Assembly: GCA_002457315.1 (NCBI GenBank) | Contig: NTKI01000001.1 | Coordinates: forward strand, 62,001 to 126,000 | Length of the DNA: 64,000 nucleotides | From: Rhodothermaeota bacterium MED-G19 | Lineage (GTDB): Bacteria > Bacteroidota > Bacteroidia > Cytophagales > MED-G16 | Reading direction: 5' to 3' | Shown: positions 45,453 to 56,629 of the stretch, piece after piece | How the letters are laid out: each line of letters starts with the position of its first letter | How positions within the stretch are numbered: position 1 is the first letter of the stretch | Notes under the pieces: generated by a model | Told to the model about the DNA's origin: nothing | The model's input: the letters and a program-made list of their open reading frames with translations, nothing else | Database searches by the model: none | Program-made: the position numbers and the translations under genes

Positions 45453-46148
45453 ATGGGTAGACTAACAAAAAATAAAAAAGAGGTACAAGGCAAGTATGAT
45501 GTGGAAAAACATTACACTGTGGAAGAAGCATCTAAAATTGTGAAAGACATATCAACAACAAAATTTGATGCATCAATCGATCTAGACATAAGGCTTGGAG
45601 TTGATCCAAAAAAAGCTGATCAAATGGTAAGAGGGAATGTTACTCTTCCTCATGGAACTGGAAAAACAATTAAAGTTTTAGCATTGTGTTCCCCAGATAA
45701 AGAAGAAGAGGCAAAAAAAGCAGGTGCAGATCATGTAGGTCTTGATAAATACATAAAAAAAATTGGTGAAGGATGGACAGATATTGATGTAATAATAACT
45801 ATGCCAGCCCTAATGGCAAAACTTGGTAAACTAGGTAAAGTGTTAGGACCAAGGGGATTAATGCCTAATCCAAAATCAGGTACAGTTACTAATGATATTG
45901 GGAAAGCTATTCAAGATGTTAAAAAAGGAAAAATTGATTTTAAAGTTGACAAGGCTGGTATAATTCATGCTTCAGTTGCAAAAGTATCATTCGAGCCAAA
46001 GAAGATTCAAGAAAATACTATGGAGTTGTTAAATACTGTAATGAAATTAAAACCTTCTTCATCGAAGGGTATTTATTTTAAAAGTGTTAATCTTTCTAGC
46101 ACAATGAGTACTTCTATTAAGATTGATAGTTCTATGTTAATGAGTTAA
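45453..46148 (+). CDS. rplA: 50S ribosomal protein L1 (uL1)
   Basis: A 231-residue protein of the L1 stalk and, in many bacteria, the translational repressor of its own operon. Signatures are [20 protein letters not shown] (about 39-58), [13 protein letters not shown] (about 60-72) and [20 protein letters not shown] (about 126-145). It abuts rplK with no gap and ends 1 bp before rplJ. An L1-binding leader was not searched for. Confidence 0.98.
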   Translation: MGRLTKNKKEVQGKYDVEKHYTVEEASKIVKDISTTKFDASIDLDIRLGVDPKKADQMVRGNVTLPHGTGKTIKVLALCSPDKEEEAKKAGADHVGLDKYIKKIGEGWTDIDVIITMPALMAKLGKLGKVLGPRGLMPNPKSGTVTNDIGKAIQDVKKGKIDFKVDKAGIIHASVAKVSFEPKKIQENTMELLNTVMKLKPSSSKGIYFKSVNLSSTMSTSIKIDSSMLMS

Positions 46149-46149
46149 A

Positions 46150-46680
46150 ATGAGAAAAGAAAATAAAGTAGAGTTAGTTAAAGATTTAACAGAAAAGTTC
46201 AAAGAAAATAATATTTTCTATTTACTTGATGCTTCAGGGTTAACTGTAGACCAGGTAAATTCTTTTAGAGAAAAATGCTTCAAGCAAGATGTTGAATATA
46301 AGGTTGTTAAAAATACTTTTATAAAAAAAGCTCTTGAAAATCAAGAAGAAGATTATTCTGAAATAATAGATGGTGACACATTAAAAGGATTCTCTGGTTT
46401 ATTATTTGCTAATCAAACTCCTAGCGGACCAGCTAAGGTTTTAAAAGATTTTAGAAAATCTCTAGATTCTGATCATCCTACATTAAAGGCTGCTTCAATT
46501 GAATCTGATATTTTCTTAGGAGATAAAAATTTAGATTCGTTATCTAAGTTGAAAGGAAAAGAAGAAATTATTGGAGATATAGTATTGCTACTTCAGTCTC
46601 CAGCTAAAAATATTATTTCATTACTTAAAAGTTCTGAAAATAAAATTTCAGGCGTTGTTAAGGCACTTGAGAATAAATAA
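46150..46680 (+). CDS. rplJ: 50S ribosomal protein L10 (uL10)
   Basis: A 176-residue stalk base protein that anchors the L7/L12 dimers. NKVELVKDLTEKFKENNIFY (about 5-24), the SxREKC-like SFREKCFKQDVEYKVVKNTF (about 38-57) and the C-terminal stalk helix IISLLKSSENKISGVVKALE are visible. It is somewhat divergent but of normal length and in its fixed place between rplA and rplL. The 31-bp gap to rplL shows no hairpin by eye. Confidence 0.95.
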   Translation: MRKENKVELVKDLTEKFKENNIFYLLDASGLTVDQVNSFREKCFKQDVEYKVVKNTFIKKALENQEEDYSEIIDGDTLKGFSGLLFANQTPSGPAKVLKDFRKSLDSDHPTLKAASIESDIFLGDKNLDSLSKLKGKEEIIGDIVLLLQSPAKNIISLLKSSENKISGVVKALENK

Positions 46681-46711
46681 GAATAGTGTATAAACTTTAA
46701 ATTAAATTAAA

Positions 46712-47095
46712 ATGGCAGATATTAAGAAGATAGCTAAAGATCTTGTTAACCTTTCGGTTAAAGATGTAAGTGAATTAGCTAATATATTAAAAGACGAATA
46801 TGGTATTGAACCAGCAGCAGCAGCAACTGTAGTAGCAGGTGCAGCAGCAGGAGGTGCAGCAGACGCTGGAGTAGCTGAAGAAAAATCAAGTTTTGATATT
46901 ATGTTAAAATCAGCTGGAGCATCGAAGTTAGCTGTAGTTAAATTAGTAAAAGAAATTACTGGACTTGGACTAAAAGACGCTAAAGATATGGTTGATGGAG
47001 CTCCAAAAGCAATTAAGGAAGGTGTTCCAAAAGATGAAGCTGAGTCAGCTAAAAAACAGCTAGAAGAAGCTGGAGCTGAGGTTGAATTAAGCTAA
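46712..47095 (+). CDS. rplL: 50S ribosomal protein L7/L12 (bL12)
   Basis: A 127-residue acidic stalk protein. The N-terminal dimerisation part [20 protein letters not shown] (about 13-32) is joined by an alanine/glycine-rich hinge ([19 protein letters not shown]) to the C-terminal domain [20 protein letters not shown] (about 61-80) and [20 protein letters not shown], which recruits translational GTPases. It is strongly codon-optimised. A hairpin separates it from rpoB. Confidence 0.98.
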   Translation: MADIKKIAKDLVNLSVKDVSELANILKDEYGIEPAAAATVVAGAAAGGAADAGVAEEKSSFDIMLKSAGASKLAVVKLVKEITGLGLKDAKDMVDGAPKAIKEGVPKDEAESAKKQLEEAGAEVELS

Positions 47096-47116
47096 TTATC
47101 ATTTAATACTTTTTAT

Positions 47117-47140
47117 TCCCACACAAAAAAGTGTGTGGGA
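47117..47140 (+). terminator. Attenuator-like hairpin between rplL and rpoB
   Basis: An 8-bp stem TCCCACAC (47117-47124) / GTGTGGGA (47133-47140) encloses the loop AAAAAAGT. No long T-run follows, so partial termination or RNA processing fits better than full termination, in line with the known stoichiometry break between ribosomal-protein and polymerase genes in this operon in E. coli. Confidence 0.6.
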
Positions 47141-47166
47141 TATTTATAACTTAAAAATATAATCAA

Positions 47167-50100
47167 TTGAAAATATCATCTAATAGAATAGACTTTTCTA
47201 AATTAAAAAATACAGTCGACTACCCAGACTTTCTGGATGTACAATTACAATCATACAAAGACTTTTTTCAACTTGAGACTCCTCCTGAGAAAAGAGACAA
47301 TGAAGGCCTTTTTAAGGTTTTTAAGGAAAATTTCCCAATATCTGACTCTAGAGAAAATTTTATCTTGGAATTTATTGACTATACTGTTGATCCACCTAAA
47401 TATTCAGTTGGAGAATGTATAGATAGAGGTCTTACATATTCTCTCCCATTAAAAGCTAAGTTAAGATTGATCTGTAATGATGAAGATAATGATGATTTTG
47501 AAACAATCGAACAAGAAGTATTTTTAGGTAATATTCCTTATATGACTAATAAAGGATCTTTTGTAATAAATGGTGCAGAAAGAGTCATTGTATCTCAGTT
47601 ACATAGATCTCCTGGTGTATTTTTTGCTCAAAGTAAACACACAAATGGTACGCCGTTATACTCTGCAAGAATTATTCCATTTAGAGGTTCTTGGATTGAG
47701 TTTGCTACGGATGTGAATAATGTGATGTATGCATATATAGATAGAAAAAAGAAGTTTCCAATAACTACTCTACTTAGAGCTATTGGATTTGGTTCCGATA
47801 AAGATATTTTAGATATATTTAAATTATCTGAAGAAGTTGAAGCTAAAAAAACCACTCTAAAAAAAGCCTTAGGAAGAAAGCTTGCTGCAAGGGTTCTAAA
47901 GACTTGGGTTGAGGATTTTGTTGATGAGGACACAGGAGAAGTGATTTCAGTTGATAGAAATGAATTAATCTTAGATAGAGATCACATCCTTGAAGAAGAA
48001 GATATTGATATAATAATTGAATCAGAAGCTCCTTATGTTACCATACATAGAGAAGATATTAATGTAGGTGAATTTGCAATTATTTATAATACATTAAAAA
48101 AAGATGTCTCAAACTCTGAAAAAGAAGCTTTAGAGGAAATATATAGACAGCTTAGAAATACTGAAGCTCCTGATGAACAAACTGCTAGAGATATTATTCA
48201 AAATTTATTCTTTAGTGATAAGAGATATGATTTAGGTGAAGTTGGTAGATATAGAATTAATAAAAAGTTAAATATTGATACTGATTATAATGTAAGAGTC
48301 CTAACTAACGAAGACATTATATTAATTGTTAAATATCTCATAACATTAATAAATGCAAAGACAGTTGTTGATGATATAGATCATTTAAGTAACAGAAGAG
48401 TTAGAACGGTAGGTGAACAGCTTTATTCTCAGTTTGGTGTTGGATTAGCTAGAATGTCTAGAACAATAAAAGAGAGAATGAATGTAAGGGATAATGAAGA
48501 TTTTAAACCTGTTGATTTAATTAATGCTAGAACTTTAACTTCTGTAATTAATTCATTTTTTGGAACTAATCAGTTATCTCAATTCATGGATCAAACAAAT
48601 CCATTAGCTGAAATTACTCATAAAAGAAGAATGTCAGCTCTTGGGCCTGGTGGTTTATCTAGAGAAAGAGCTGGTTTTGAAGTCCGAGATGTGCATTACA
48701 CTCACTACGGAAGGTTGTGCACAATTGAAACTCCAGAAGGTCCAAATATTGGTCTTATTTCATCATTATGTGTTCATGCTAAGGTGAATAATATGGGATT
48801 CATTGAAACTCCTTATAGGGAAGTCTCTAATGGAAAAGTTAATATGACTGGTAAAATAAGTTATTTAACTGCTGAAGAAGAAGATCAATCTTACATTGCT
48901 CAGGCTAATGTACCATTAAAAACAAATGGTGAGTTTGTCGAAAATACTGTTAAGGCTAGATATGAGGGAGATTTTCCTTTGGCAAAAAACAAGGAATTAA
49001 AGTATATGGATGTAGCTCCTAATCAAATTGTTTCAGTTGCTGCTTCGCTAATTCCTTTTCTTGAACACGATGATGCCAACAGAGCATTAATGGGTTCCAA
49101 TATGATGAGACAGGCAGTACCACTAATGAGACCAGATTCTCCGATTGTAGGAACTGGAATGGAGTACAGAGTAGCTAAAGATTCTAGATCTACAATAGTC
49201 GCAGAAGGTAAGGGAACGGTTTCTTATGTTGATTCTAACAAGATAGAAATAAAATATGATTTAGATGCTAATGAAAAATTAATTTCTTTTGATGAGAATT
49301 CTAAAACATATGATCTTATAAAATTTAGGAGAACCAACCAAGACACCTGTGTTAATTTAATTCCAACTGTTAAATCAGGAGAAAAAGTTAAAAAAGGTCA
49401 AGTTATATGTGAAGGCTTCGCAACTCAAGACGGAGAGCTTGCTTTAGGTAGAAATTTAAAAGTTGCTTTTATGCCATGGAAAGGGTATAACTTTGAAGAT
49501 GCAATTGTAATATCTGAAAAAGTTGTAAAAGAAGACGTTTTCACATCTCTACATATTGAAGAATTTAAACTTGAGGTAAGAGATACAAAAAGAGGTGAAG
49601 AAGAGTTTACTAATGAAATTCCAAATGTTAGTGATGAGTCAATTAAAGATTTAGATGAGAATGGAGTTATTAGGGTTGGAGCTAAAGTTAAAGAGGGGGA
49701 TATTTTAATTGGTAAAATAACTCCGAAGGGTGAAACTGATCCAACACCAGAAGAAAGACTTTTAAGAGCAATCTTTGGAGATAAAGCTGGTGATGTTAAA
49801 GATGCTTCATTAAAAGCGCCGCCTTCTTTAAATGGAGTTGTGGTTGACACTAAACTTTTTACTAGACAGAAGAAAGATAAAGAATCTAAGAAATTAGCAA
49901 AGAAACAAATTGAGTTATTAAAAGCTGATTATGGAAAGTCACTTGTAGAACTTAAAGAGAAGTTAATCTTTAAATTTGATAAGTTGTTAAAAAACAAAAA
50001 GTGTAATGGGATAAGTCATAAGTATGGAGATCAACTTGTAAAGGCAGGTGTTAAGTTTAGTAGAAAAATGATAGAGGATAAGTTATTTCCAAAGAAGAAT

Positions 50101-51033
50101 ATATATTATGATATAAACAGCTTAAATGTTCCTGAAGAATCTAGTCTTATTCAGGATGTTGTTCTAGAGGATTGGACTGATGATAAAAAAACAAATGATT
50201 CGGTGTCTAGGGCTGTAAAAAATTATGTTATAAAAAGAAATGATTTAGCTTCAGGTTATAAGAAAGAAAAATTTTCACTAGAAGTTGGTGATGAGTTAGC
50301 GCCTGGCATAGTACAGATGGCCAAAGTATATGTTGCTAAGAAAAGAAAATTAAAAGTTGGTGATAAAATGGCAGGGAGGCATGGTAACAAAGGAGTTGTT
50401 GCTAGAATTGTAAAAGAAGAGGACATGCCGTTCCTAGAAGATGGTTCAACTGTTGATATAGTTCTTAATCCATTAGGTGTTCCATCTAGAATGAATATAG
50501 GTCAGCTTTATGAGACTGCACTAGGTTGGGCTGGATTAAAACTCAACAAAAAGTATAGAACCCCAATATTTGATGGAGCTACTGCTGATGAGGTAAGTAA
50601 AGAGATTGACAAAGCAGGACTTCCTTCTTTTGGGCGAACTCATCTATATGATGGTTCTACCGGAAAAAGATTTGACCAACAAGTTACTGTTGGTGTAATA
50701 TATATGCTTAAGTTAGGTCATTTGATTGATGACAAAATGCATTCAAGATCTATTGGGCCTTATTCTTTAATTACACAACAACCTCTTGGAGGTAAAGCTC
50801 AATTTGGTGGGCAACGTTTTGGAGAAATGGAAGTTTGGGCTTTAGAGGCATTTGGTGCTTCTCATGTACTCCAAGAAATATTAACTATTAAATCTGATGA
50901 TATAGTAGGTAGAGCAAGAGCTTATGAAGCTATTGTTAAAGGTGAAAATATGCAGACCCCAGGTATTCCTGAATCATTTAATGTATTGGTTCATGAACTA
51001 AGAGGTTTGGCATTAGAAATTACAATGAAATAA
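47167..51033 (+). CDS. rpoB: DNA-directed RNA polymerase beta subunit
   Basis: The 1288-residue catalytic subunit begins with a TTG codon, giving [20 protein letters not shown], in agreement with the usual Bacteroidota N-terminus (RIDFSKIK...DYPDFL). The rifampicin region reads [20 protein letters not shown] and [14 protein letters not shown], with the key Asp, His and Ser present, so it looks rifampicin-sensitive. C-terminal signatures include [20 protein letters not shown]. The Bacteroidota insertion region lies around residues 910-990. It sits behind an attenuator-like hairpin and 19 bp before rpoC. Confidence 0.98.
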   Translation: MKISSNRIDFSKLKNTVDYPDFLDVQLQSYKDFFQLETPPEKRDNEGLFKVFKENFPISDSRENFILEFIDYTVDPPKYSVGECIDRGLTYSLPLKAKLRLICNDEDNDDFETIEQEVFLGNIPYMTNKGSFVINGAERVIVSQLHRSPGVFFAQSKHTNGTPLYSARIIPFRGSWIEFATDVNNVMYAYIDRKKKFPITTLLRAIGFGSDKDILDIFKLSEEVEAKKTTLKKALGRKLAARVLKTWVEDFVDEDTGEVISVDRNELILDRDHILEEEDIDIIIESEAPYVTIHREDINVGEFAIIYNTLKKDVSNSEKEALEEIYRQLRNTEAPDEQTARDIIQNLFFSDKRYDLGEVGRYRINKKLNIDTDYNVRVLTNEDIILIVKYLITLINAKTVVDDIDHLSNRRVRTVGEQLYSQFGVGLARMSRTIKERMNVRDNEDFKPVDLINARTLTSVINSFFGTNQLSQFMDQTNPLAEITHKRRMSALGPGGLSRERAGFEVRDVHYTHYGRLCTIETPEGPNIGLISSLCVHAKVNNMGFIETPYREVSNGKVNMTGKISYLTAEEEDQSYIAQANVPLKTNGEFVENTVKARYEGDFPLAKNKELKYMDVAPNQIVSVAASLIPFLEHDDANRALMGSNMMRQAVPLMRPDSPIVGTGMEYRVAKDSRSTIVAEGKGTVSYVDSNKIEIKYDLDANEKLISFDENSKTYDLIKFRRTNQDTCVNLIPTVKSGEKVKKGQVICEGFATQDGELALGRNLKVAFMPWKGYNFEDAIVISEKVVKEDVFTSLHIEEFKLEVRDTKRGEEEFTNEIPNVSDESIKDLDENGVIRVGAKVKEGDILIGKITPKGETDPTPEERLLRAIFGDKAGDVKDASLKAPPSLNGVVVDTKLFTRQKKDKESKKLAKKQIELLKADYGKSLVELKEKLIFKFDKLLKNKKCNGISHKYGDQLVKAGVKFSRKMIEDKLFPKKNIYYDINSLNVPEESSLIQDVVLEDWTDDKKTNDSVSRAVKNYVIKRNDLASGYKKEKFSLEVGDELAPGIVQMAKVYVAKKRKLKVGDKMAGRHGNKGVVARIVKEEDMPFLEDGSTVDIVLNPLGVPSRMNIGQLYETALGWAGLKLNKKYRTPIFDGATADEVSKEIDKAGLPSFGRTHLYDGSTGKRFDQQVTVGVIYMLKLGHLIDDKMHSRSIGPYSLITQQPLGGKAQFGGQRFGEMEVWALEAFGASHVLQEILTIKSDDIVGRARAYEAIVKGENMQTPGIPESFNVLVHELRGLALEITMK

Positions 51034-51052
51034 AAATTTTAATAAACAGTTT

Positions 51053-54000
51053 ATGATATCTAACAAAATCAATAAATCAACTAACTTCTCAAAAATCATA
51101 GTAAGTTTAGCTTCTCCGGAATCTATACTTGAAAGTTCTTTTGGTGAAGTAACAGCTCCTGAAACTATTAATTATAGGACTTTTAAACCAGAAATGGGTG
51201 GTCTCTTTTGTGAGAGAACTTTTGGACCTGTAAAAGATTGGGAATGTCATTGTGGAAAATACAAGAGAATAAGGTATAAAGGTATTATATGTGATAGGTG
51301 TGGTGTTGAAGTAACAGAGAAGAAAGTTAGAAGAGAGAGAATGGGTCACATCGAGCTAGTTGTGCCTGTTGCTCATATCTGGTATTTTAGAACTTTACCT
51401 AATAAGATTGGATACATGCTAGGAGTTCCTGCTAAGAAACTTAATCAAGTTGTTTATTATGAGAGATATGTTGTTATAAATCCTGGTGTAAAAGAAGAAG
51501 ATGGGTGTCAGAAGATGGATTTATTAACTGAAGAAGAGTATTTAAATATTGTAGATTCGCTTCCGAAAGATAATTATTTATTACCTAATGATGATCCTAA
51601 TAAATTCATCGCAAAGATGGGTGCAGAAGCTATAGCTGAACTTTTATCTCAAATAGATCTTGACTCTTTATCTGTTGATCTTAGGTATAAAGCTGCAAAT
51701 GAGACATCTCAACAAAGGAAAGCAGAAGCTCTTAAAAGGCTTAGGGTAATTGAGTCTTTCAGAGATTCTAGAGAGAATATAGATAATAAGCCTGAGTGGA
51801 TGATTGTGAAGATGATTCCAGTTATTCCACCTGAGTTAAGGCCACTTGTACCATTAGATGGAGGTAGATTTGCTACATCAGATCTTAATGATTTATATAG
51901 AAGAGTAATAATAAGAAACAATAGACTTAAAAGGTTACTTGAAATAAGAGCTCCTGAGGTTATACTTAGAAATGAGAAAAGAATGCTCCAAGAAGCTGTA
52001 GATTCTTTATTTGATAATTCAAGGAGGATTAATGCAGTCAGATCAGATGGTAATAGATCCTTAAAGTCTTTAACTGATATGCTTAAAGGAAAGCAGGGTA
52101 GGTTTAGACAAAATCTTTTAGGTAAAAGAGTTGATTATTCTGGAAGGTCTGTAATTGTTGTTGGACCAAAACTCAAAATGCATGAATGTGGTCTTCCAAA
52201 AGATATGGCCGCAGAATTGTTTAAACCCTTTATAATAAGAAAGCTTATCGAGAGGGGTATCGTTAAGACGGTTAAGTCTGCAAAAAAACTTGTTGACAAA
52301 AAAGAGCCAGTAATTTGGGATATTTTAGAAAACGTTTTAGTAGGTCATCCTGTCTTGCTAAATAGAGCTCCTACTCTTCATAGATTAGGAATTCAAGCCT
52401 TTCAACCAAAATTAATTGAAGGTAAAGCTATAGAGCTACATCCCCTAGCTTGTACTGCTTTCAATGCTGACTTTGATGGTGACCAGATGGCTGTTCATGT
52501 TCCTTTAGGTCATGAGGCAATTATTGAAGCTTCTCTTTTGATGCTAGGATCTAACAATATACTTAATCCTGCTAATGGTGCTCCAATTACTGTTCCATCT
52601 CAGGATATGGTATTAGGTTTATATTACGTGTCTAAAGGAAGAAAATCAACTAAAGACCACCCTCTTAAAGGTGAAGGTCTTATTTTTTCTGGTTCAAGGG
52701 AGGTTATTATTGCTTTTAATGAAGATAAATTAGATAAAAACGCATACATTAAGATTAGAACTGATGTGAGATCAGCAGATGGAACTTTAGAGAATAAAGT
52801 GATTGAAACTGTTGCTGGAAGAGTTTTATTTAATAATTTGATTCCTAAGGAAGTAGGATATATTGATGAACTACTTACAAAAAAGAAATTACAACAGATA
52901 ATTTCAACAGTATATAAGATATGTGGAATATCTAGAACAGCTAATTTCCTTGATAATATCAAAGAGCTTGGTTTCAAAATGGCATATGAAGGTGGTTTGT
53001 CTATGGGATTAGGAGATATTCAAATTCCTGATGCTAAACAATCTTTAGTATCTTCAGCTAAGAAAGAAGTCAAATCTGTATGGGATAATTATTACATGGG
53101 ACTCATAACAGATAATGAAAGATATAATCAGGTTATTGATATATGGACTAGATCAAATACTAGACTTACTTCAACACTGATGAATCAACTTGAGAATAAT
53201 GATGAAGGTTTTAATCCAATTTACATGATGATGGATTCAGGAGCAAGAGGATCAAGGGAACAGATAAGACAGTTAGGTGGTATGAGAGGATTGATGGCTA
53301 AGCCACAGAAAAATTTATCAGGATCTGTTGGAGAAATTATTGAAAATCCAATTCTTTCAAATTTCAAAGAAGGTCTTGATGTAATTGAGTATTTTATTTC
53401 AACACACGGTGCAAGAAAAGGACTAGCCGATACTGCTCTTAAGACTGCTGATGCAGGTTATTTGACTAGAAGATTGGTTGATGTAGCTCAGGATGTCATT
53501 ATCAATGAGAGAGATTGTGGCACATTAAGAGGTGTTACAGTAAGTGCATTAAAAGATAATGAAGATATAGTAGAACCATTATCAGAAAGAATACTTGGAA
53601 GGGTTAGTGTACATGATGTATACGATCCAATTTCTAATGATCTTATTATCGAATCTGGAGAAGAAATAGATGAGATTATAGCTCAAACTATTGACCAGAC
53701 TAGTATCGAAGAAATAGAAATAAGATCAGTACTTACTTGTGAGACAACAAGGGGTGCTTGTGCTAAATGTTATGGTAGAAATTTAGCTAATGGTCAGATG
53801 GTAAATACTGGAGAAGCTGTAGGAGTAATTGCTGCTCAGTCAATTGGTGAGCCTGGAACACAGCTTACATTGAGGACATTCCACGTAGGTGGAACGGCAT
53901 CTAATATAGCTATAGATGCAAATGTTAAAGCTAAGTTTGATGGTAAAATTGTTTTTGATGGTATTAGATCTGTATCTACAAAGGATGGTGAAGGAAACAA

Positions 54001-55387
54001 AGCAGAGGTAGTAATGGCTAGAAGTGGCGAGCTTAGGTTAGTTAATGATAAAGGTATAACGCTTATTTCTAATAATGTTCCTTATGGGTCATACTTAAAG
54101 GTAAAGGACGGTCAGAAAGTAACTAAAGGAGACATTCTATGTAATTGGGATCCTTATAATGCTGTTATTTTATCTGAACTTAAGGGTAAAATTGATTTTG
54201 AATCAATTGAAGAAGGTATTACTTTCAAAGAAGAATTTGATGAGCAAACTGGACACAAAGAGAAGGTTATTGTAGAGTGTAGAGATAAGACTAAAAACCC
54301 TGCAATAGTTGTTAAATCTAAGGATGGGGAAAAAGCATATAATATTCCTGTAGGAGCTCACCTTTCAGTTGAAAAGGGAAGTTCTGTAAATCCTGGAACT
54401 ATTTTATCAAAAATACCAAGAATTATTGGGCAGTCTAGAGATATTACGGGAGGTCTTCCTAGAGTAACCGAGTTATTTGAAGCAAGAAATCCATCAAATC
54501 CTGCTGTTGTTAGTGAAATTGATGGAGTTGTATCTTATGGAGGAATAAAGAGAGGGAATAGAGAAATCTTTATTGAGTCTAAAGATGGTACTAAGAAAAA
54601 ATATTTAGTTTCATTATCAAAACATATTTTAGTTCAAGATAATGACTATGTTAAAGCAGGTTCTCCATTATCTGATGGAGCAATAACACCTGCTGATATT
54701 TTATCAATTAAAGGACCAACTGAAGTTCAGGATTATTTAGTTAATGAAATTCAAGAAGTTTATAGATTACAAGGTGTTAAAATTAATGATAAACACATAG
54801 AAGTCATTGTTAGACAAATGATGCAAAAAGTAATTATCATTGATCCAGGAGATACTAGCTTCTTACAAGATGAAAAAGTTGATAAACTTGTATTTAATAA
54901 TGTAAATGATGATATTTTTGAAAAAAAGGTTGTAATTAATCCTGGTGATTCTTCAGCATTTAAAGAGAGTCAAATAATTTCATCTAGAGAATTGAGAGAC
55001 GAAAATTCTTCTCTGAGAAGAAAGGATAAGAAAATAGTTGAAGTCAGAAATGCAGATGCAGCAGTTTCTAGACCTTCTCTGCAAGGAATTACTAGAGCAT
55101 CTTTAGGTACGGAAAGCTTTATATCTGCTGCCTCTTTCCAAGAAACTACAAAAGTTTTAAGTGAAGCTTCTATCAGAGGTAAAGTTGATGATTTAAGAGG
55201 ACTTAAAGAAAATGTAATTGTGGGTCATTTAATACCTGCAGGTACAGGATTAAAAGAGTATAGTGATATGATTGTAGGTTCTGAGAGGGAGTATGATGCA
55301 CTAATGACAAAATCTAAAGAAGATGTTGTGATTGATGAATCTGTAAATGCTGATTTGCTTGAAGAAAATAAACAGGATAAAAAATGA
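51053..55387 (+). CDS. rpoC: DNA-directed RNA polymerase beta' subunit
   Basis: The 1444-residue catalytic subunit. The N-terminal zinc site is [20 protein letters not shown] (about 65-84), [18 protein letters not shown] is near 357-374, and the active-site [12 protein letters not shown] lies near residue 470 with its three aspartates. A second zinc cluster ([13 protein letters not shown], near 900) and the trigger-loop region ([18 protein letters not shown]) follow. The C-terminus ends in an acidic/lysine tail. The stop overlaps the DUF3467 start by 4 bp. Everything is as expected for the phylum. Confidence 0.98.
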   Translation: MISNKINKSTNFSKIIVSLASPESILESSFGEVTAPETINYRTFKPEMGGLFCERTFGPVKDWECHCGKYKRIRYKGIICDRCGVEVTEKKVRRERMGHIELVVPVAHIWYFRTLPNKIGYMLGVPAKKLNQVVYYERYVVINPGVKEEDGCQKMDLLTEEEYLNIVDSLPKDNYLLPNDDPNKFIAKMGAEAIAELLSQIDLDSLSVDLRYKAANETSQQRKAEALKRLRVIESFRDSRENIDNKPEWMIVKMIPVIPPELRPLVPLDGGRFATSDLNDLYRRVIIRNNRLKRLLEIRAPEVILRNEKRMLQEAVDSLFDNSRRINAVRSDGNRSLKSLTDMLKGKQGRFRQNLLGKRVDYSGRSVIVVGPKLKMHECGLPKDMAAELFKPFIIRKLIERGIVKTVKSAKKLVDKKEPVIWDILENVLVGHPVLLNRAPTLHRLGIQAFQPKLIEGKAIELHPLACTAFNADFDGDQMAVHVPLGHEAIIEASLLMLGSNNILNPANGAPITVPSQDMVLGLYYVSKGRKSTKDHPLKGEGLIFSGSREVIIAFNEDKLDKNAYIKIRTDVRSADGTLENKVIETVAGRVLFNNLIPKEVGYIDELLTKKKLQQIISTVYKICGISRTANFLDNIKELGFKMAYEGGLSMGLGDIQIPDAKQSLVSSAKKEVKSVWDNYYMGLITDNERYNQVIDIWTRSNTRLTSTLMNQLENNDEGFNPIYMMMDSGARGSREQIRQLGGMRGLMAKPQKNLSGSVGEIIENPILSNFKEGLDVIEYFISTHGARKGLADTALKTADAGYLTRRLVDVAQDVIINERDCGTLRGVTVSALKDNEDIVEPLSERILGRVSVHDVYDPISNDLIIESGEEIDEIIAQTIDQTSIEEIEIRSVLTCETTRGACAKCYGRNLANGQMVNTGEAVGVIAAQSIGEPGTQLTLRTFHVGGTASNIAIDANVKAKFDGKIVFDGIRSVSTKDGEGNKAEVVMARSGELRLVNDKGITLISNNVPYGSYLKVKDGQKVTKGDILCNWDPYNAVILSELKGKIDFESIEEGITFKEEFDEQTGHKEKVIVECRDKTKNPAIVVKSKDGEKAYNIPVGAHLSVEKGSSVNPGTILSKIPRIIGQSRDITGGLPRVTELFEARNPSNPAVVSEIDGVVSYGGIKRGNREIFIESKDGTKKKYLVSLSKHILVQDNDYVKAGSPLSDGAITPADILSIKGPTEVQDYLVNEIQEVYRLQGVKINDKHIEVIVRQMMQKVIIIDPGDTSFLQDEKVDKLVFNNVNDDIFEKKVVINPGDSSAFKESQIISSRELRDENSSLRRKDKKIVEVRNADAAVSRPSLQGITRASLGTESFISAASFQETTKVLSEASIRGKVDDLRGLKENVIVGHLIPAGTGLKEYSDMIVGSEREYDALMTKSKEDVVIDESVNADLLEENKQDKK

Positions 55388-55689
55388 ATCAAAAACAAAA
55401 TCAGATAAATATCGAGTTGTCAGATGAAATATCTAAAGGGAAATATGCAAATTTAGCTATGATAGCTCATTCAAGTAGTGAGTTTGTTATTGATTTTATT
55501 CAGCTTATGCCTGGGGTACCAAAGGCTAAAGTAAATTCTAGAATTATTATTACCCCTGAGCATGCAAAAAAATTTTCTATTGCTTTAAATGATAATATTT
55601 CAAAGTATGAGCAAAAATATGATGAAATTAAGGATTTTAACGAATTACCTAAATTTCCATTAGATATTAACAGTCAACCAAACAAATAA
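55384..55689 (+). CDS. DUF3467 domain protein
   Basis: A 101-residue protein of the DUF3467 family. The first half reads [20 protein letters not shown] (about 8-27), then [20 protein letters not shown] (about 28-47) and [20 protein letters not shown] (about 52-71). The family is small, cytoplasmic and without an assigned function. In Bacteroidota it is found directly after rpoC, as here, with a 4-bp ATGA overlap, so translation is coupled to rpoC; a link to RNA polymerase or ribosome biology is an inference from that fixed position. Confidence 0.88.
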   Translation: MNQKQNQINIELSDEISKGKYANLAMIAHSSSEFVIDFIQLMPGVPKAKVNSRIIITPEHAKKFSIALNDNISKYEQKYDEIKDFNELPKFPLDINSQPNK

Positions 55690-55718
55690 TTTATATAGTT
55701 AGAAAGACATAAAAAATT

Positions 55719-55748
55719 TTGTTTAAGACGTATGAATTTCTATTTTTG
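55719..55748 (+). promoter_or_regulatory. rpsL operon promoter
   Basis: TTG (55719-55721), exactly 19 bp, TATTTTTG (55741-55748): a perfect consensus promoter 20 bp before the rpsL ATG. It gives the str operon its own start independent of rpoBC. Confidence 0.75.
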
Positions 55749-55768
55749 CGTCGCATTTAAATAATATT

Positions 55769-56149
55769 ATGCCAACGATACAACAATTAGTAAGAAAAGG
55801 AAGAAAGAAGCTTAAGTCTAAATCAAAGTCTCCTGCTTTAGACTCATGTCCTCAAAAAAGGGGGGTATGTACAAGAGTGTATACAACTACGCCTAAGAAG
55901 CCAAACTCAGCTATGAGAAAAGTTGCAAGAGTTAGATTATCTCATGGTAAAGAAGTTAATGCTTACATTCCAGGGGAGGGTCACAACTTGCAGGAACACT
56001 CTATAGTATTAATAAGAGGTGGTAGAGTGAAAGATTTACCAGGTGTAAGATATCATGTTATAAGAGGTACATTGGATACTGGAGGTGTTGATGATAGAAC
56101 TCAGAGAAGATCTAAGTATGGTGCTAAAAGACCAAAAGCAAAGAAATAG
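55769..56149 (+). CDS. rpsL: 30S ribosomal protein S12 (uS12)
   Basis: A 126-residue decoding-centre protein. [14 protein letters not shown] starts the protein; [20 protein letters not shown] (about 27-46) holds the streptomycin-site lysine, and [20 protein letters not shown] (about 83-102) the second. Both are wild type, so no ribosomal streptomycin resistance is predicted. Codons are optimised. rpsG follows after 3 bp. Confidence 0.98.
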   Translation: MPTIQQLVRKGRKKLKSKSKSPALDSCPQKRGVCTRVYTTTPKKPNSAMRKVARVRLSHGKEVNAYIPGEGHNLQEHSIVLIRGGRVKDLPGVRYHVIRGTLDTGGVDDRTQRRSKYGAKRPKAKK

Positions 56150-56152
56150 TAA

Positions 56153-56620
56153 ATGAGAAAATCTAAACCTAAGAAAAGATATTTTTTACCTGATCCTATA
56201 TATAAGGATACCTTAGTTACCCAGTTTGTTAATAATTTAATGCATGACGGAAAAAAGAGTGTTTCTTATGCAATTTTTTATGATTCACTAAAGATAGTTG
56301 AGGATAAAACTAAGGAAAAAGGCCTCGAATTATGGAAAAAAGCTCTCAATAATGTTATGCCTTCAGTCGAGGTTAAAAGTAGGAGAGTTGGAGGTGCTAA
56401 CTTCCAAGTACCTATTGAAGTAAGGCCAAATAGAAAAATAACTTTAAGTCAAAAATGGTTAATTCAGTATGCTAGAAGTAGAAATGAAAAGTCTATGGTA
56501 GAAAGGCTTGCCAATGAAATTATTGCAGCATCTAAAGGCGAAGGCGGTGCTGTTAAAAAGAAAGATGACACTCATAGAATGGCTGAGGCAAATAAGGCAT
56601 TCTCTCATTTTAGGTTTTAA
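56153..56620 (+). CDS. rpsG: 30S ribosomal protein S7 (uS7)
   Basis: A 155-residue primary 16S-binding protein. [19 protein letters not shown] begins it; [20 protein letters not shown] (about 26-45), [20 protein letters not shown] (about 75-94) and the C-terminal [18 protein letters not shown] are family hallmarks. Length is normal. It lies between rpsL (3 bp) and fusA (9 bp). Confidence 0.98.
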   Translation: MRKSKPKKRYFLPDPIYKDTLVTQFVNNLMHDGKKSVSYAIFYDSLKIVEDKTKEKGLELWKKALNNVMPSVEVKSRRVGGANFQVPIEVRPNRKITLSQKWLIQYARSRNEKSMVERLANEIIAASKGEGGAVKKKDDTHRMAEANKAFSHFRF

Positions 56621-56629
56621 TTTTATATA

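Noticed and set aside
49425-49850. Long reverse-strand open frame inside rpoB
   Set aside because: Serine/threonine-rich composition and position opposite conserved rpoB coding sequence mark it as a shadow.
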